Source: Cohaesibacter celericrescens
GTDB lineage: Bacteria > Pseudomonadota > Alphaproteobacteria > Rhizobiales > Cohaesibacteraceae
Length of the DNA: 64,000 nucleotides
Assembly: GCF_002866925.1 (NCBI RefSeq)
Contig: NZ_PKUQ01000016.1
Location: 372,001 to 436,000, forward strand
Reading direction: 5' to 3'
Shown in pieces: positions 29,515 through 38,879 of this stretch. The notes beneath the pieces were generated by a model that was given only the letters and a program-made list of their open reading frames with translations, made no database searches and was not told where the DNA came from. A program made the position numbers and the translations under genes. Positions within the stretch are counted from its first letter, which is position 1. Each line of letters opens with the position of its first letter.

Positions 29515-30438
29515 ATGTCAACCAACAATGGTTCAACCAGCGAAAATGGATCAGCGGATTATGATGCGGCGCCAGCGTCTACACAGCTGGCTGAAACAGA
29601 TGGATCTTGGGCCAACGACGGCCAAGAGGGAGCCTTCGATCAGTGGACGCAGATGCAAGGTATTGACCTCGTTCAAAAAGCGGGGGTCGGCGAGCTTGCT
29701 CTCATCGTTGATGTAGAAGGGTTTGAAGGGCCATTGGATTTTTTGCTTGCAATGGCTCGACAACAAAAGCTTGATCTGACAAAAATTTCGATGTTGGCTT
29801 TGGCGGAGCAATATTTGCTTTTCATCGAAAAAGCCCGACAACTGCGTCTTGAATTGGCCGCAGACTATTTGGTGATGGCAGCGTGGTTGGCTTATTTGAA
29901 GTCTCGTCTTTTGATTCCCGAAACGGCTGATGAAGACGAACCTAGTGGCGAAGAATTGGCGGCTGTGCTGGCGTTTCGCCTGCAAAAGCTGGAAGCAATG
30001 CGGGAAGCGTCCGATAAATTGATGCAGCGACCAAAGCTTGGGAGTGATTTCTTTTTGCGCGGCAAACCTGAAGATATGTCTCTTAGCCGTAGTCGACATT
30101 TTGAAGCATCGCTTTATGATCTACTGACGGCCTATGCCGCGCTGCGGCAAAGACAATCAGTCTCTCTGGTTCATGTGCGCAAGCGTGATGTGTGGTCGCT
30201 GCAAGAAGCGAGAGATGTGCTGACACGGTTGGTGGGTGGTCTCTCTGATTGGACACCCGTGGATGAAATTTTGCGTAGTTATTTGAAACTCTCAGATATA
30301 CGGGCCACAGCGCTTGCTAGTTCATTTGCCGCGTCGCTGGAATTGGTTCGGGAGGGGCATTTGGAGTTGAAACAAACAGGTGCATTTGGCACCATCTATC
30401 TGCGTGGCAAGAGCAACCAAAACAGAGATGGCTCTTAA
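29515..30438 (+). CDS. scpA: Segregation and condensation protein A
   Basis: Kleisin subunit of the SMC-ScpAB condensin, acting in chromosome organisation. 307 residues. The first 60 are acidic and low-complexity; the family starts at VDVEGFEGPLDFLLAMARQQKLDL. The C-terminal winged helix region is around 250-300. Two bases separate its stop from the scpB start, so translation is probably coupled. It follows a terminator, so its promoter lies in 29406-29514. Confidence 0.94.
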   Translation: MSTNNGSTSENGSADYDAAPASTQLAETDGSWANDGQEGAFDQWTQMQGIDLVQKAGVGELALIVDVEGFEGPLDFLLAMARQQKLDLTKISMLALAEQYLLFIEKARQLRLELAADYLVMAAWLAYLKSRLLIPETADEDEPSGEELAAVLAFRLQKLEAMREASDKLMQRPKLGSDFFLRGKPEDMSLSRSRHFEASLYDLLTAYAALRQRQSVSLVHVRKRDVWSLQEARDVLTRLVGGLSDWTPVDEILRSYLKLSDIRATALASSFAASLELVREGHLELKQTGAFGTIYLRGKSNQNRDGS

Positions 30439-30440
30439 TA

Positions 30441-31148
30441 ATGGATGATGGCATTGCGGAACAGGATATCGCACCTGATGAAGATGATGATTTTGCCGCC
30501 TTGGCTCATGAGGCGCGTGTTCAGCTTAAACGGATGCTTGAGGCTTTGCTTTTTGCCAGTGCGGAGCCATTGAGCCTTTTGGATATTCGCGCTCGTATGC
30601 CCGACAAAATCGATGTGCTGGCGCTTTTGCAGCAGCTGCAATCCGATTATGCAGACCGAGGTGTCAATTTGATTCAGGTGGAAGACAAGTGGTTGTTCCG
30701 TACAGCCAAGGACTTGTCTTTTATGCTTCAAGCTGAAGCATTCGAACCGCGTAAGCTATCTCGGGCCGCATTGGAAACGTTGGCCATTATCGCCTATCAT
30801 CAGCCAGTAACCCGTGCCGAAGTTGAACAGATTCGCGGGGTGTCGACCATAAGAGGCACACTTGATGTATTGCTACAAACCCAATGGGTTCGGGTCAGGG
30901 GGCGAAGACGCGCACCGGGGCGTCCTGTTACGTTTGGAACGAGCGATAAGTTTCTGGTGCATTTTGATCTGGATTCGATCCAAGACCTCCCGGGGCTAGA
31001 AGAGTTGAGAGGTGCTGGAATGCTTGATTCGGCTCTACCTCCCGCATTTTCCATGCCCTCGCCAGATGACAATGAAGATCTCACGGACGATGAAGATCCA
31101 TTCGACGAGATTGAAGCGCTCGAAACTGCCGCCTTTGCAGATGATTGA
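30441..31148 (+). CDS. scpB: Segregation and condensation protein B
   Basis: Winged-helix partner of ScpA in the SMC complex. 235 residues with a central conserved part (RAALETLAIIAYHQPVTRAEVEQIRGV, then RGRRRAPGRPVTFGTSDKFLVHF). The C-terminal 45 residues are strongly acidic. Starts two bases after scpA. Confidence 0.94.
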   Translation: MDDGIAEQDIAPDEDDDFAALAHEARVQLKRMLEALLFASAEPLSLLDIRARMPDKIDVLALLQQLQSDYADRGVNLIQVEDKWLFRTAKDLSFMLQAEAFEPRKLSRAALETLAIIAYHQPVTRAEVEQIRGVSTIRGTLDVLLQTQWVRVRGRRRAPGRPVTFGTSDKFLVHFDLDSIQDLPGLEELRGAGMLDSALPPAFSMPSPDDNEDLTDDEDPFDEIEALETAAFADD

Positions 31149-31265
31149 AACCGTGCTTTGTAATACTTAAATGAAAACATGAAGATCAGAGTTGAGTTTG
31201 TTGGGCTCCTGACGCTACAAGCATGGTTCGATTTAATCTTTTTTGAGCGGTTGCGGAGTGGTTGA

Positions 31266-32381
31266 ATGGGTGAGAGAGACAAAAACATTGGCTGGGGACA
31301 CAGGGGCACAGCGGGTGCGTCTATTGCTGCCGGCCTTGCCTTTGATGCCGTTGCTTGTTCCTTTTCGGGCAAAGAAGTTTTGCGGGACATTACGCTTTCG
31401 GTTGAGCCCGGAGAAGTTGTGTCTTTGCTCGGACAGTCTGGATCCGGAAAGACCACCATGCTTCGGATCGCAGCTGGAATCGAGCGGTTGAGTAGCGGCA
31501 GGGTCTTGATCAACAATAAAGAAGTGTCATCGGACACGGTTTTTGTGCCGCCGGAGCAGCGCAGTGTTGGTTTGATGTTTCAGGACTATGCATTGTTTCC
31601 GCATTTGTCGATTCTCAAAAATGTGATGTTCGGATTAAATGATCTTCCAGCCAAAGCCTCAGAGATTGAAGCGCGTGCTGCCTTGCGCCGTGTTGGACTT
31701 GAAGGATATGCCGAGCATTTTCCGCATATGCTTTCGGGCGGTCAGCAACAACGGGTGGCGCTTGCACGTGCTATTGCACCGCGTCCGAGCATTCTGTTAA
31801 TGGATGAGCCGTTTTCAGGGCTGGACAATCGGTTGCGGGACCGTGTGAGAGATGAAACCCTGGCTGTTCTGCGCGAGATTGGTGCCACTTGCATTATTGT
31901 AACCCATGACCCGGAAGAAGCTTTGCGCATGAGTGACAGGATCGTGCTTTTGCGTAATGGTAAGATTGTCCAATATGCCAAACCCGAAGACCTCTATTAT
32001 CATCCGGTTGATCATTGGGCTGCGCGCTTTTTTTCTGATCTCAACGAGATCGAAGGAGTTTACAGGGGGGGCAAAGCGCGGACTGCAATCGGCGATTTCA
32101 CAGTGGACGGGTTTGATGAAGGGCAAGAGCTCTTGATTTGTATTCGGCAACAAGGGGTAAAACTGCATATTGCTATTGATGAAGGGTATGCGCCGGGTTT
32201 GCCTGCCAGAGTGAAGCGGCGCATGTTTTTGGGTGAAGTGGACCTTTATGAGATCTCGGTTAAGGGGATTGATAAACCTTTCTTTGTGCGGTCGCGTGCA
32301 GGGCAATATTTTGCTTCAGGCGAGAATATCGGTGTATCGTTTCGCAAAAAAGATGTTCTGATATTTGCCAAGCAGGAATAA
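31266..32381 (+). CDS. ABC transporter ATP-binding protein, FbpC/PotA-like, orphan
   Basis: 371 residues. Walker A LLGQSGSGKTT, Q-loop MFQDYALFPHL, signature MLSGGQQQRVALARA, Walker B SILLMDEPF with SGLD D-loop, and the switch His in VTHDPEEA are all intact. The last 120 residues look like a TOBE-type regulatory domain, as in the CUT1/iron/polyamine importer ATPases. No permease or binding protein gene is adjacent; the neighbours are scpB and tatA. It could serve an importer encoded elsewhere. Substrate is not known. Confidence 0.88.
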   Translation: MGERDKNIGWGHRGTAGASIAAGLAFDAVACSFSGKEVLRDITLSVEPGEVVSLLGQSGSGKTTMLRIAAGIERLSSGRVLINNKEVSSDTVFVPPEQRSVGLMFQDYALFPHLSILKNVMFGLNDLPAKASEIEARAALRRVGLEGYAEHFPHMLSGGQQQRVALARAIAPRPSILLMDEPFSGLDNRLRDRVRDETLAVLREIGATCIIVTHDPEEALRMSDRIVLLRNGKIVQYAKPEDLYYHPVDHWAARFFSDLNEIEGVYRGGKARTAIGDFTVDGFDEGQELLICIRQQGVKLHIAIDEGYAPGLPARVKRRMFLGEVDLYEISVKGIDKPFFVRSRAGQYFASGENIGVSFRKKDVLIFAKQE

Positions 32382-32473
32382 AGTGCTTATCTCTTTGATC
32401 AAAGTGAATGAAACAATGGGGCTTTATAGGCCCTTATCTGCGCTTGGCGCGGCAATAAACAGGGAATAAATCT

Positions 32474-32698
32474 ATGGGACAGATTGGTATTTGGCAGATC
32501 GTCATCGTCGCAGTTGTGGTCGTACTTCTTTTTGGTCGCGGCAAAATCTCCGAGTTGATGGGCGACGTTGCCAAAGGCATCAACAGCTTCAAAAAAGGTC
32601 TCAATGACGAGTCCGCTGATGATGACAAAAATGCAATTGAGAACAAACCTAGTGAACAGGTGTCTGTTGAATCTGAACATAAAGACAAGGTGAACTAG
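32474..32698 (+). CDS. tatA: Sec-independent translocase protein TatA
   Basis: Pore-forming subunit of the twin-arginine translocase in the inner membrane. 74 residues: one N-terminal helix ([24 protein letters not shown], with the FGRGK hinge), an amphipathic helix ([18 protein letters not shown]) and a polar charged tail. First gene of tatABC. Confidence 0.95.
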   Translation: MGQIGIWQIVIVAVVVVLLFGRGKISELMGDVAKGINSFKKGLNDESADDDKNAIENKPSEQVSVESEHKDKVN

Positions 32699-32754
32699 GC
32701 TGTTGCTTTTGTTTCCTTCTTATTTTTGTTCATTAGCGGAGCCGGTGCTTTTTC

Positions 32755-33276
32755 ATGTTTGATATCGGTTGGAGTGAAATCCTCGTTGTTGTGATCATCA
32801 CCGTTCTGGTGGTGGGTCCAAAGGAATTGCCCGGAATGTTGAGGACGGTTGGTAAATCCGTTCGCAATTTGCGGCGTATGGCGGGTGATTTTCAAAATCA
32901 GTTCAACGAAGTCTTGAAAGAGGCTGAGTTGGATGAGGTGAAAAATACCATCGGCGATATTCGCAAACTGGACCCCACTGTTGCGGTCAAAGATGCGGTA
33001 TCCAAACAGCTGGGGTCTGTTGACGATTTGACAGAAGATCTATCCAGTAAAATGAAACAGAGCAGTCAGGAAATCAATGACACTCTGTCTGCTGACGATG
33101 GTGCGAGCAATAGCGACAAATCCGATCTGGTCGAGATCGAAGACGATGACAATGCGTCTGAAGTTGCTTCTGCTGATATGTCTGCCTCTGATGCCAGTGA
33201 GCCTGTAGAGGTCGCCAGCAAAGAGCCTTCCAAACCATCTTCCGCAGATGATGCAAGCTCAAAGGCTGATTCATGA
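32755..33276 (+). CDS. tatB: Sec-independent translocase protein TatB
   Basis: Receptor subunit with TatC for twin-arginine signal peptides. 173 residues. The N-terminus MFDIGWSEILVVVIITVLVVGPKELP contains the TatB-typical Glu in the helix and the GPKELP hinge. A long charged Ser/Asp-rich tail follows from about residue 95. The last four bases overlap the start of tatC (ATGA). Confidence 0.95.
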   Translation: MFDIGWSEILVVVIITVLVVGPKELPGMLRTVGKSVRNLRRMAGDFQNQFNEVLKEAELDEVKNTIGDIRKLDPTVAVKDAVSKQLGSVDDLTEDLSSKMKQSSQEINDTLSADDGASNSDKSDLVEIEDDDNASEVASADMSASDASEPVEVASKEPSKPSSADDASSKADS

Positions 33277-34070
33277 GTGACACCGAAAAAGATGAGATTG
33301 AAGGCAGCAAAGCGCCATTGATCGAGCATTTGATCGAGCTTCGTAGCCGTCTTCTGAAAACGGTGATCGCTGTCTTGGTCGCATTTCTTATCTGCTTTTA
33401 CTTTGCAAGCGATATCTTCAATATCCTGATTATGCCTTATGAAAGCGCTGTCGGTGATGCTCGGCCTGTTGAAATGATTTTCACTGCGCCGCAGGAATAT
33501 TTCTTTACTCAGATGAAGCTGGCCCTGTTCGGCGCATTGTTCATTGCCTTTCCGGTCATTGCTAGTCAGATCTATATGTTTATGGCTCCAGGTCTCTATC
33601 GCCATGAACGCGAAGCGTTTTACCCGTTCTTGTTGGCAACTCCCATTCTGTTTGCCACGGGGGCTGCGTTGGTCTTTTTTGTGGTCATGCCGCTTGCCTT
33701 GCAGTTTTTCCTCAGCATGGAACAGACCGGCGAGGGTGTTGCTCAGATTGTGCATTTGCCAAAAGTTAGCGAGTATCTCGGGCTCGTTATGACTTTGATT
33801 TTTGCTTTTGGGCTTGTTTTCCAGTTGCCTGTTGTTCTCACGCTTTTGGCGCGTGCAGGGTTGGTTGATGCGGAAGGTTTGAAAGCAAAACGCAAATATG
33901 CTGTTGTTGGAACCTTTGTCATGGCTGCTGTTTTGACACCGCCAGATCCGGTTAGTCAGCTCGGTTTGGCAGTGCCAACGCTTTTGCTTTATGAATTGTC
34001 GATCTTGTCGGTCAAATTCGTAGAAAAGAAACGTCTTGAGCGTGATTTGGAAGGCGACGAGTTTTCCTAA
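33273..34070 (+). CDS. tatC: Sec-independent translocase protein TatC
   Basis: Six-helix core of the Tat complex that reads the twin-arginine signal. 265 residues. The N-terminal block PLIEHLIELRSRLLKTV is the signal-peptide-binding region, and the first periplasmic loop contains FTAPQEYFFTQMKLALF. Overlaps tatB by four bases, indicating coupled translation. A bulged hairpin at 34075-34098 follows but has no T tail. Confidence 0.96.
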   Translation: MSDTEKDEIEGSKAPLIEHLIELRSRLLKTVIAVLVAFLICFYFASDIFNILIMPYESAVGDARPVEMIFTAPQEYFFTQMKLALFGALFIAFPVIASQIYMFMAPGLYRHEREAFYPFLLATPILFATGAALVFFVVMPLALQFFLSMEQTGEGVAQIVHLPKVSEYLGLVMTLIFAFGLVFQLPVVLTLLARAGLVDAEGLKAKRKYAVVGTFVMAAVLTPPDPVSQLGLAVPTLLLYELSILSVKFVEKKRLERDLEGDEFS

Positions 34071-34312
34071 CAGGTTGGCGCCCGTTTTGGGCGCTCAACA
34101 CCACTTTATCGTGGTTAAATCAACACAGTTTGTGGGTTACTGGACAGTTTGCCCCATCTCGAGGGCATTTGGCTTGCGTCGCGCTGCGTGCTTGCCTATT
34201 TTTCGCGCGACCGGTTATTTTTTGGCGTTGAGTCTTCTTAGTGCAGACGTGCGGTCATCCAATTGGGTTTTTGACCCATCCTGCCGACAGAACAAAATTC
34301 GGAAATATTATC

Positions 34313-35596
34313 ATGTTTGATATCAAATGGATCCGCGATAATGCGGAAAGCTTCGATGAGGGCCAGATCGCGCGCGGAGCCGAAGCATCGTCTTCCCGTT
34401 TGATTTCGCTGGATGATGAGCGTGTGGCGCACGTTCGTAAATTGCAGGATGCACAGACGCGCCGCAATGCTGCCTCTAAAGAAATCGGCAAAGCCAAAGC
34501 GACTGGTGATGAAGAAAAAGCCAAGGCACTGATGGCTGAAGTGGGTGAGCTCAAAGGTTTCATTCAGGGTGGCGAAGCCAAAGAACGGGAATTGCAAGAT
34601 GCGCTGACTGCTGCGCTTTCCAGCGTTCCTAACATTGCGCTTGATGATGTGCCTGCCGGTCAGGATGAAAATGACAATGTCGTGCATCACACATGGGGTG
34701 ACAAACCTCAGATGGATTTTGCCCCGAAAGAGCATTTTGAACTTGGCGAAGCGCTGGGGCAGATGGACTTTGAAATTGCTGCTAAATTGTCCGGTTCTCG
34801 CTTTGTGGTGTTAAAGGGACAATTGGCGCGTCTTGAGCGGGCTATCGGCCAGTTCATGATTGATGTGCATGTTAACGAGCATGGGTGTGAAGAAGTCTCT
34901 GTTCCTACTTTGGTACGGTCCGAGGCCATGTATGGTACTGGCCAGCTGCCTAAATTTTCTGAAGATGCCTTTCATACAGATGATGATCGTTGGTTAATCC
35001 CGACATCGGAAGTGCCGCTGACCAACCTTGTGCGCGACAGCATTATGGATGCCGAGCAGTTGCCGATGCGTGTCACTGCGCTCAGTCATTGTTACCGATC
35101 TGAAGCAGGATCTTCGGGGCGCGATACACGCGGTATGCTGCGTCAACATCAGTTCACCAAAGTCGAAATGGTTTCCATTACCGATGAGGACAGCTCTGTT
35201 GCCGAGCAAGACCGGATGTTGGAGTGCGCAGAGACCATTTTGAAGAAATTGGGCATCTCTTATCGCGTAATGACGTTGTGTTGCGGCGATATGGGCTTTT
35301 CTGCGCGCCGGACATTTGACATTGAAGCATGGTTGCCGGGGCAGAATAGCTTCCGAGAAATCTCTTCTGTTTCTGTCTGTGGTGATTTTCAGGCGCGCCG
35401 TATGAATGCCCGTTATCGTGTGGCTGGTGAAAAGTCTGTGAAGTTTGTTCACACTTTGAATGGCTCCGGCGTTGCTGTCGGGCGTTGTTTGATTGCGGTC
35501 ATGGAGAATTATCAAACGGCCGATGGATCAATCGTGGTCCCTGAAGTTCTGCGGCCCTATATGGGTGGGCAGGAGATCATTTCGGCTAAAGGTTGA
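34313..35596 (+). CDS. serS: Seryl-tRNA synthetase
   Basis: Class II synthetase charging tRNA-Ser (and tRNA-Sec where present). 427 residues from the ATG at 34313 ([10 protein letters not shown]). The N-terminal long antiparallel coiled coil (about 30-100, e.g. [19 protein letters not shown]-like) precedes the catalytic core. Motif 2 lies around [20 protein letters not shown], and motif 3 in [20 protein letters not shown]. 242 bases separate it from tatC. Confidence 0.96.
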   Translation: MFDIKWIRDNAESFDEGQIARGAEASSSRLISLDDERVAHVRKLQDAQTRRNAASKEIGKAKATGDEEKAKALMAEVGELKGFIQGGEAKERELQDALTAALSSVPNIALDDVPAGQDENDNVVHHTWGDKPQMDFAPKEHFELGEALGQMDFEIAAKLSGSRFVVLKGQLARLERAIGQFMIDVHVNEHGCEEVSVPTLVRSEAMYGTGQLPKFSEDAFHTDDDRWLIPTSEVPLTNLVRDSIMDAEQLPMRVTALSHCYRSEAGSSGRDTRGMLRQHQFTKVEMVSITDEDSSVAEQDRMLECAETILKKLGISYRVMTLCCGDMGFSARRTFDIEAWLPGQNSFREISSVSVCGDFQARRMNARYRVAGEKSVKFVHTLNGSGVAVGRCLIAVMENYQTADGSIVVPEVLRPYMGGQEIISAKG

Positions 35597-35734
35597 TTTT
35601 TGTTGTCTGGGTGTGATGCAAGTTCGGCTATGAATTGGCTGGATCGCGCTGCGACTTATTGGATGTGATTTTAAACCTTGCGTGTGAATTGTTTGTGCGC
35701 GAGGGTTCATAACTCAAACGGAATGAGGAAAAAG

Positions 35735-36487
35735 ATGCGTATTCTCCTGACCAATGACGACGGCATAAATGCGCCTGGGCTGTCTGTTCTTGAAGAAATC
35801 GCGCTTTCTCTTTCCGATGACGTTTGGATTGTTGCTCCTGAAACTGAACAGTCGGGCATGTCGCATTCCCTCACACTGCACGATCCGTTGCGCTTGCGTC
35901 AGCTGGGCGACAAACGCTTTGCGGTGAAAGGCACGCCGACTGATTGTGTCATTATGGGGGTAGGGCATGTGTTGCCGGAAAAACCTGACCTTATCTTGTC
36001 TGGTGTCAACCGTGGTCAGAATATGGCTGAAGACGTAACCTATTCTGGTACCGTTGCGGGAGCTATGGAAGGTGCATTGCTCGGTATTCGCTCTTTTGCG
36101 CTGAGCCAAGCCTATGGCTGGGAAACCAAAGGCGGCATTGACTGGACCTGTTCGAAAGAATTTGGAGCGCGCGTGGTCAAGGATCTGATGACCCATGATT
36201 TGCCGTTTCAGACTTTGCTAAACATCAATTTCCCCGATTGCGCACCCGCGGATATCGGGGATGTGGTTTTCACCCGTCAGGGACGTCGAGATCAAGCGCA
36301 GTTGAGTGTCGAGCCTCGGCTTGATGCACGGGGGCAATCTTATTTCTGGCTCGGGTTTGAAGGGCGCAGATCTGATCCTGCCGAGGGTACAGATTTGCAC
36401 GCGATTGCGAATCGGCAAATTTCCGTTACACCGTTGCGGTTGGATATGACCGACCACAGCACGCTGGGTGTGCTTCAAAAAGGATAA
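35735..36487 (+). CDS. surE: 5'-nucleotidase SurE
   Basis: Metal-dependent nucleoside monophosphatase. 250 residues from the ATG at 35735, which has GAGGAAAAAG just upstream and begins the family block [16 protein letters not shown] with the metal-binding Asp-Asp. [26 protein letters not shown] holds further ligands. In rhizobia surE is normally followed by pcm; here the next gene is the LysM/LytM lipoprotein. Confidence 0.95.
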   Translation: MRILLTNDDGINAPGLSVLEEIALSLSDDVWIVAPETEQSGMSHSLTLHDPLRLRQLGDKRFAVKGTPTDCVIMGVGHVLPEKPDLILSGVNRGQNMAEDVTYSGTVAGAMEGALLGIRSFALSQAYGWETKGGIDWTCSKEFGARVVKDLMTHDLPFQTLLNINFPDCAPADIGDVVFTRQGRRDQAQLSVEPRLDARGQSYFWLGFEGRRSDPAEGTDLHAIANRQISVTPLRLDMTDHSTLGVLQKG

Positions 36488-36512
36488 AGGCTCTTCCGTC
36501 TTTGAACAATTG

Positions 36513-36560
36513 TAAAAGCTCATTGCTCTGCGTTGATACGTAAAGCAGTGGGCTTTTGTT
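36513..36560 (+). terminator. Intrinsic terminator after surE
   Basis: AAAAGCTCATTGCT (36513-36526) pairs with AGCAGTGGGCTTTT (36544-36557) over 14 positions, including a few G-T pairs, followed by GTTGTATTT. It lies 26 bases past the surE stop. Confidence 0.75.
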
Positions 36561-36718
36561 GTATTTGGAGGGGATTTTCGCATGGAAATGGGGAAGGGGC
36601 TTTTGTGGCAAAAGTCCAAAAGTTACTAATTCGATGTCCGTTTTAAAGGTTTGGAAAGGTTACTGAGTTCTAATCAAAGTCAGTATTTTGGGTGTTGTGC
36701 GTATAATCCGGTGTTGGT

Positions 36719-38797
36719 ATGAACTATTCAGTATTGCGTAAGTTTCTGTCGACCACGTCATTGGTTGCTGTTGCGGCAACAATTTCGGCGTGTAGTGGTG
36801 AGATGGAACGTTGGAGTTCTCCCGGTTTTGAGGGTTATACCCCAAATCAAAAAGAGATCTTCACAAATTCAACGACTAAGGTCCCGTTGCAGACGGCTGC
36901 TAATCAGCAAATGCCAGCAGCAGTGATGCCCGGGCAACAAGTGCGTTATCAATCTCCCGTTTATACCAGCCCTACGAATGTTCCTGTTGTTGCCGCGCGA
37001 AATAGCGCTCCTTTGGTAACCAATTCGGTTCAAACGGCTGTGCGGACACCTGTTCAATCCTATCCGATGCCTGCGCAAGTGTCGAACACGGCAGGGTCTG
37101 TACCTGTCTATAGTGCTGTGCCTGTGGCGACCAATACGGCAAATTACCGGTATCCGTCTTCAACGCCGAATGTTGATTATACATCGACAGGATCAATTGC
37201 ATCCGGCACTTTTAACAAGCCGCCAGTGGTTGTGTCTAGCTTCCACTCTATGCCAAAATCTGCACCTCGGGTTAAGAATGCGCCGCAGACATACGCTTCG
37301 GTGCCTGCTGTTTCTTCGCAGCGGATGCCAGTGTATGTTCCAGTTGCTGCGCAGCCGATGCCGCCTAAGCCGGTTCAGGAGAAATCCCGTTTCAGCATAG
37401 CCAAATTCTTTTCTTTGCCAAAGACTGCGCCTAAGACGAAGGCGGTTGATTATGGTACAACCGCATCGATTACGCCGCCGGCAATGATCCCGTCTGGTTC
37501 TTCTGTCTCGGGGCGCCAGCAAGTCGCTCCGTCGACGATTAACCGGTTTCAAAATACACAATCTGCGAGAACCAGCGGGAACTGGACGAGTGCTGGTGGC
37601 TCTATGGTCACCGTGCGTTCTGGAGAGACTATTCAAGTTTTGTCTCGCCGTTATGGTGTGCCATCTAAGGCTATCGCAGACGTTAATGGTTTGGTGGATC
37701 AGAGCTATGTAGCGCCGGGGCAGCAGCTTCTCATTCCGGTCTATCAACAGGCAGGTACGCCAAGCTATCAAAGTGCGGGGCAGCAAACAGCGGCGGTGGC
37801 AACTTCAAATTACGTGGTGCCGGCAGTATTGCAGGTGCCAAAATCAAACCCTCTGCGTTTGCAAAGCCAGTCGCCTTACGGTCAAAAAATTATTCGTATG
37901 CAGCAAACCGCAAATGCGCAGCGCCGTCATATGGTCATGCCTGGGGACAGTCTTGGTGGTATTGCAAGCCGCTACAATGTGACTGTTGCAAGTTTGGCTC
38001 AAGCCAATGGCCTATCGACCAATTCGCCGGTTCGGATGGGACAAAGACTTCATATCCCACAGCCTGGCGCTGCGGCCAATGGAGTTGACTACACGACCAC
38101 AGCTTCAATTAATCGCCAACCGGTTGATATGAACTCGGCTGGTAATCAAGCTATGCCGCCTCTGGTCAGGGTATCGCGTATTCCAAAGGCGAAACCTCTG
38201 CAAACGATACCGTCTTCTCTGGCGATTATGAAGTCTCAACCCACCGGAAATATAGTGTCTTTGCCAAAGGCAAAAGCCAAACGTCAAAGAGTTGCAACCT
38301 TACAGCAGCCTGTTGGTTTGCCTACTGGTGTCACAAATGATGCCGCACCGGTTTCTCGTGGTGTGGTTTCTACTTCAAATAACAAGAGTTCAACTGCAGC
38401 AACTGGCAATGCCGGAGCACCTAAATTCAGATGGCCCGTACGTGGACGTATTATTTCAAACTACGGTCGGAAGCGGGACGGCGGGCGCAATGATGGCATC
38501 AACTTGTCGGTTCCGACAGGGACATCTGTCCGCGTTGCAGAAAGTGGCACCGTGATCTACTCGGGTAGCAAGTTGAAAGGCTATGGCAACTTGGTTCTGG
38601 TGCAGCATTCCAATGGTTGGGTGACAGCCTATGCGCACAATGAAAAAATACTGGTTTCCAAAGGGCAGCAGGTGCGCCGAGGGCAGATTATTTCGCAAGC
38701 CGGTAATTCTGGCAATGTCGACAGTCCTCAGCTTCACTTCGAGTTGAGAATTAAGGGTGATCCAGTCGATCCAGTGCCATATTTGATTAGCTCTTGA
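36719..38797 (+). CDS. LysM/LytM-domain lipoprotein, degenerate M23 (NlpD/DipM-like)
   Basis: 692 residues. A lipoprotein signal ends in TISAC (Cys 24). A long Pro/Gln/Ser-rich stretch follows. LysM domains sit at about 297-342 (VRSGETIQVLSRRYGV) and about 404-449 (VMPGDSLGGIASRYNV). The C-terminal LytM domain (about 573-690) keeps YAHN. It has NDGIN where active enzymes have HxGxD and PQLHFE where they have HxH, so zinc binding is broken. Such proteins (NlpD, EnvC, DipM) activate cell-wall amidases at division. No Shine-Dalgarno is obvious, and TATAAT lies 12 bases upstream of the ATG. Confidence 0.85.
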   Translation: MNYSVLRKFLSTTSLVAVAATISACSGEMERWSSPGFEGYTPNQKEIFTNSTTKVPLQTAANQQMPAAVMPGQQVRYQSPVYTSPTNVPVVAARNSAPLVTNSVQTAVRTPVQSYPMPAQVSNTAGSVPVYSAVPVATNTANYRYPSSTPNVDYTSTGSIASGTFNKPPVVVSSFHSMPKSAPRVKNAPQTYASVPAVSSQRMPVYVPVAAQPMPPKPVQEKSRFSIAKFFSLPKTAPKTKAVDYGTTASITPPAMIPSGSSVSGRQQVAPSTINRFQNTQSARTSGNWTSAGGSMVTVRSGETIQVLSRRYGVPSKAIADVNGLVDQSYVAPGQQLLIPVYQQAGTPSYQSAGQQTAAVATSNYVVPAVLQVPKSNPLRLQSQSPYGQKIIRMQQTANAQRRHMVMPGDSLGGIASRYNVTVASLAQANGLSTNSPVRMGQRLHIPQPGAAANGVDYTTTASINRQPVDMNSAGNQAMPPLVRVSRIPKAKPLQTIPSSLAIMKSQPTGNIVSLPKAKAKRQRVATLQQPVGLPTGVTNDAAPVSRGVVSTSNNKSSTAATGNAGAPKFRWPVRGRIISNYGRKRDGGRNDGINLSVPTGTSVRVAESGTVIYSGSKLKGYGNLVLVQHSNGWVTAYAHNEKILVSKGQQVRRGQIISQAGNSGNVDSPQLHFELRIKGDPVDPVPYLISS

Positions 38798-38821
38798 TTG
38801 GGCCGTTAGATTTAAAGATAG

Positions 38822-38850
38822 AAGGGGGTGTTTGGGCACCCCCTTTTTTG
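38822..38850 (+). terminator. Intrinsic terminator after the LysM/LytM lipoprotein
   Basis: AAGGGGGTG (38822-38830) pairs with CACCCCCTT (38837-38845) around a 6-base loop, with TTTTTT on the plus strand. It lies 24 bases past the stop and shields the convergent cinA-type gene. Confidence 0.92.
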
Positions 38851-38879
38851 TTTTATCGGGTTTTATTTTTGAATGAATT

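Noticed and set aside
34075-34098. Hairpin after tatC as a terminator
   Set aside because: A bulged G+C stem is present but no T run follows, so termination is not supported.
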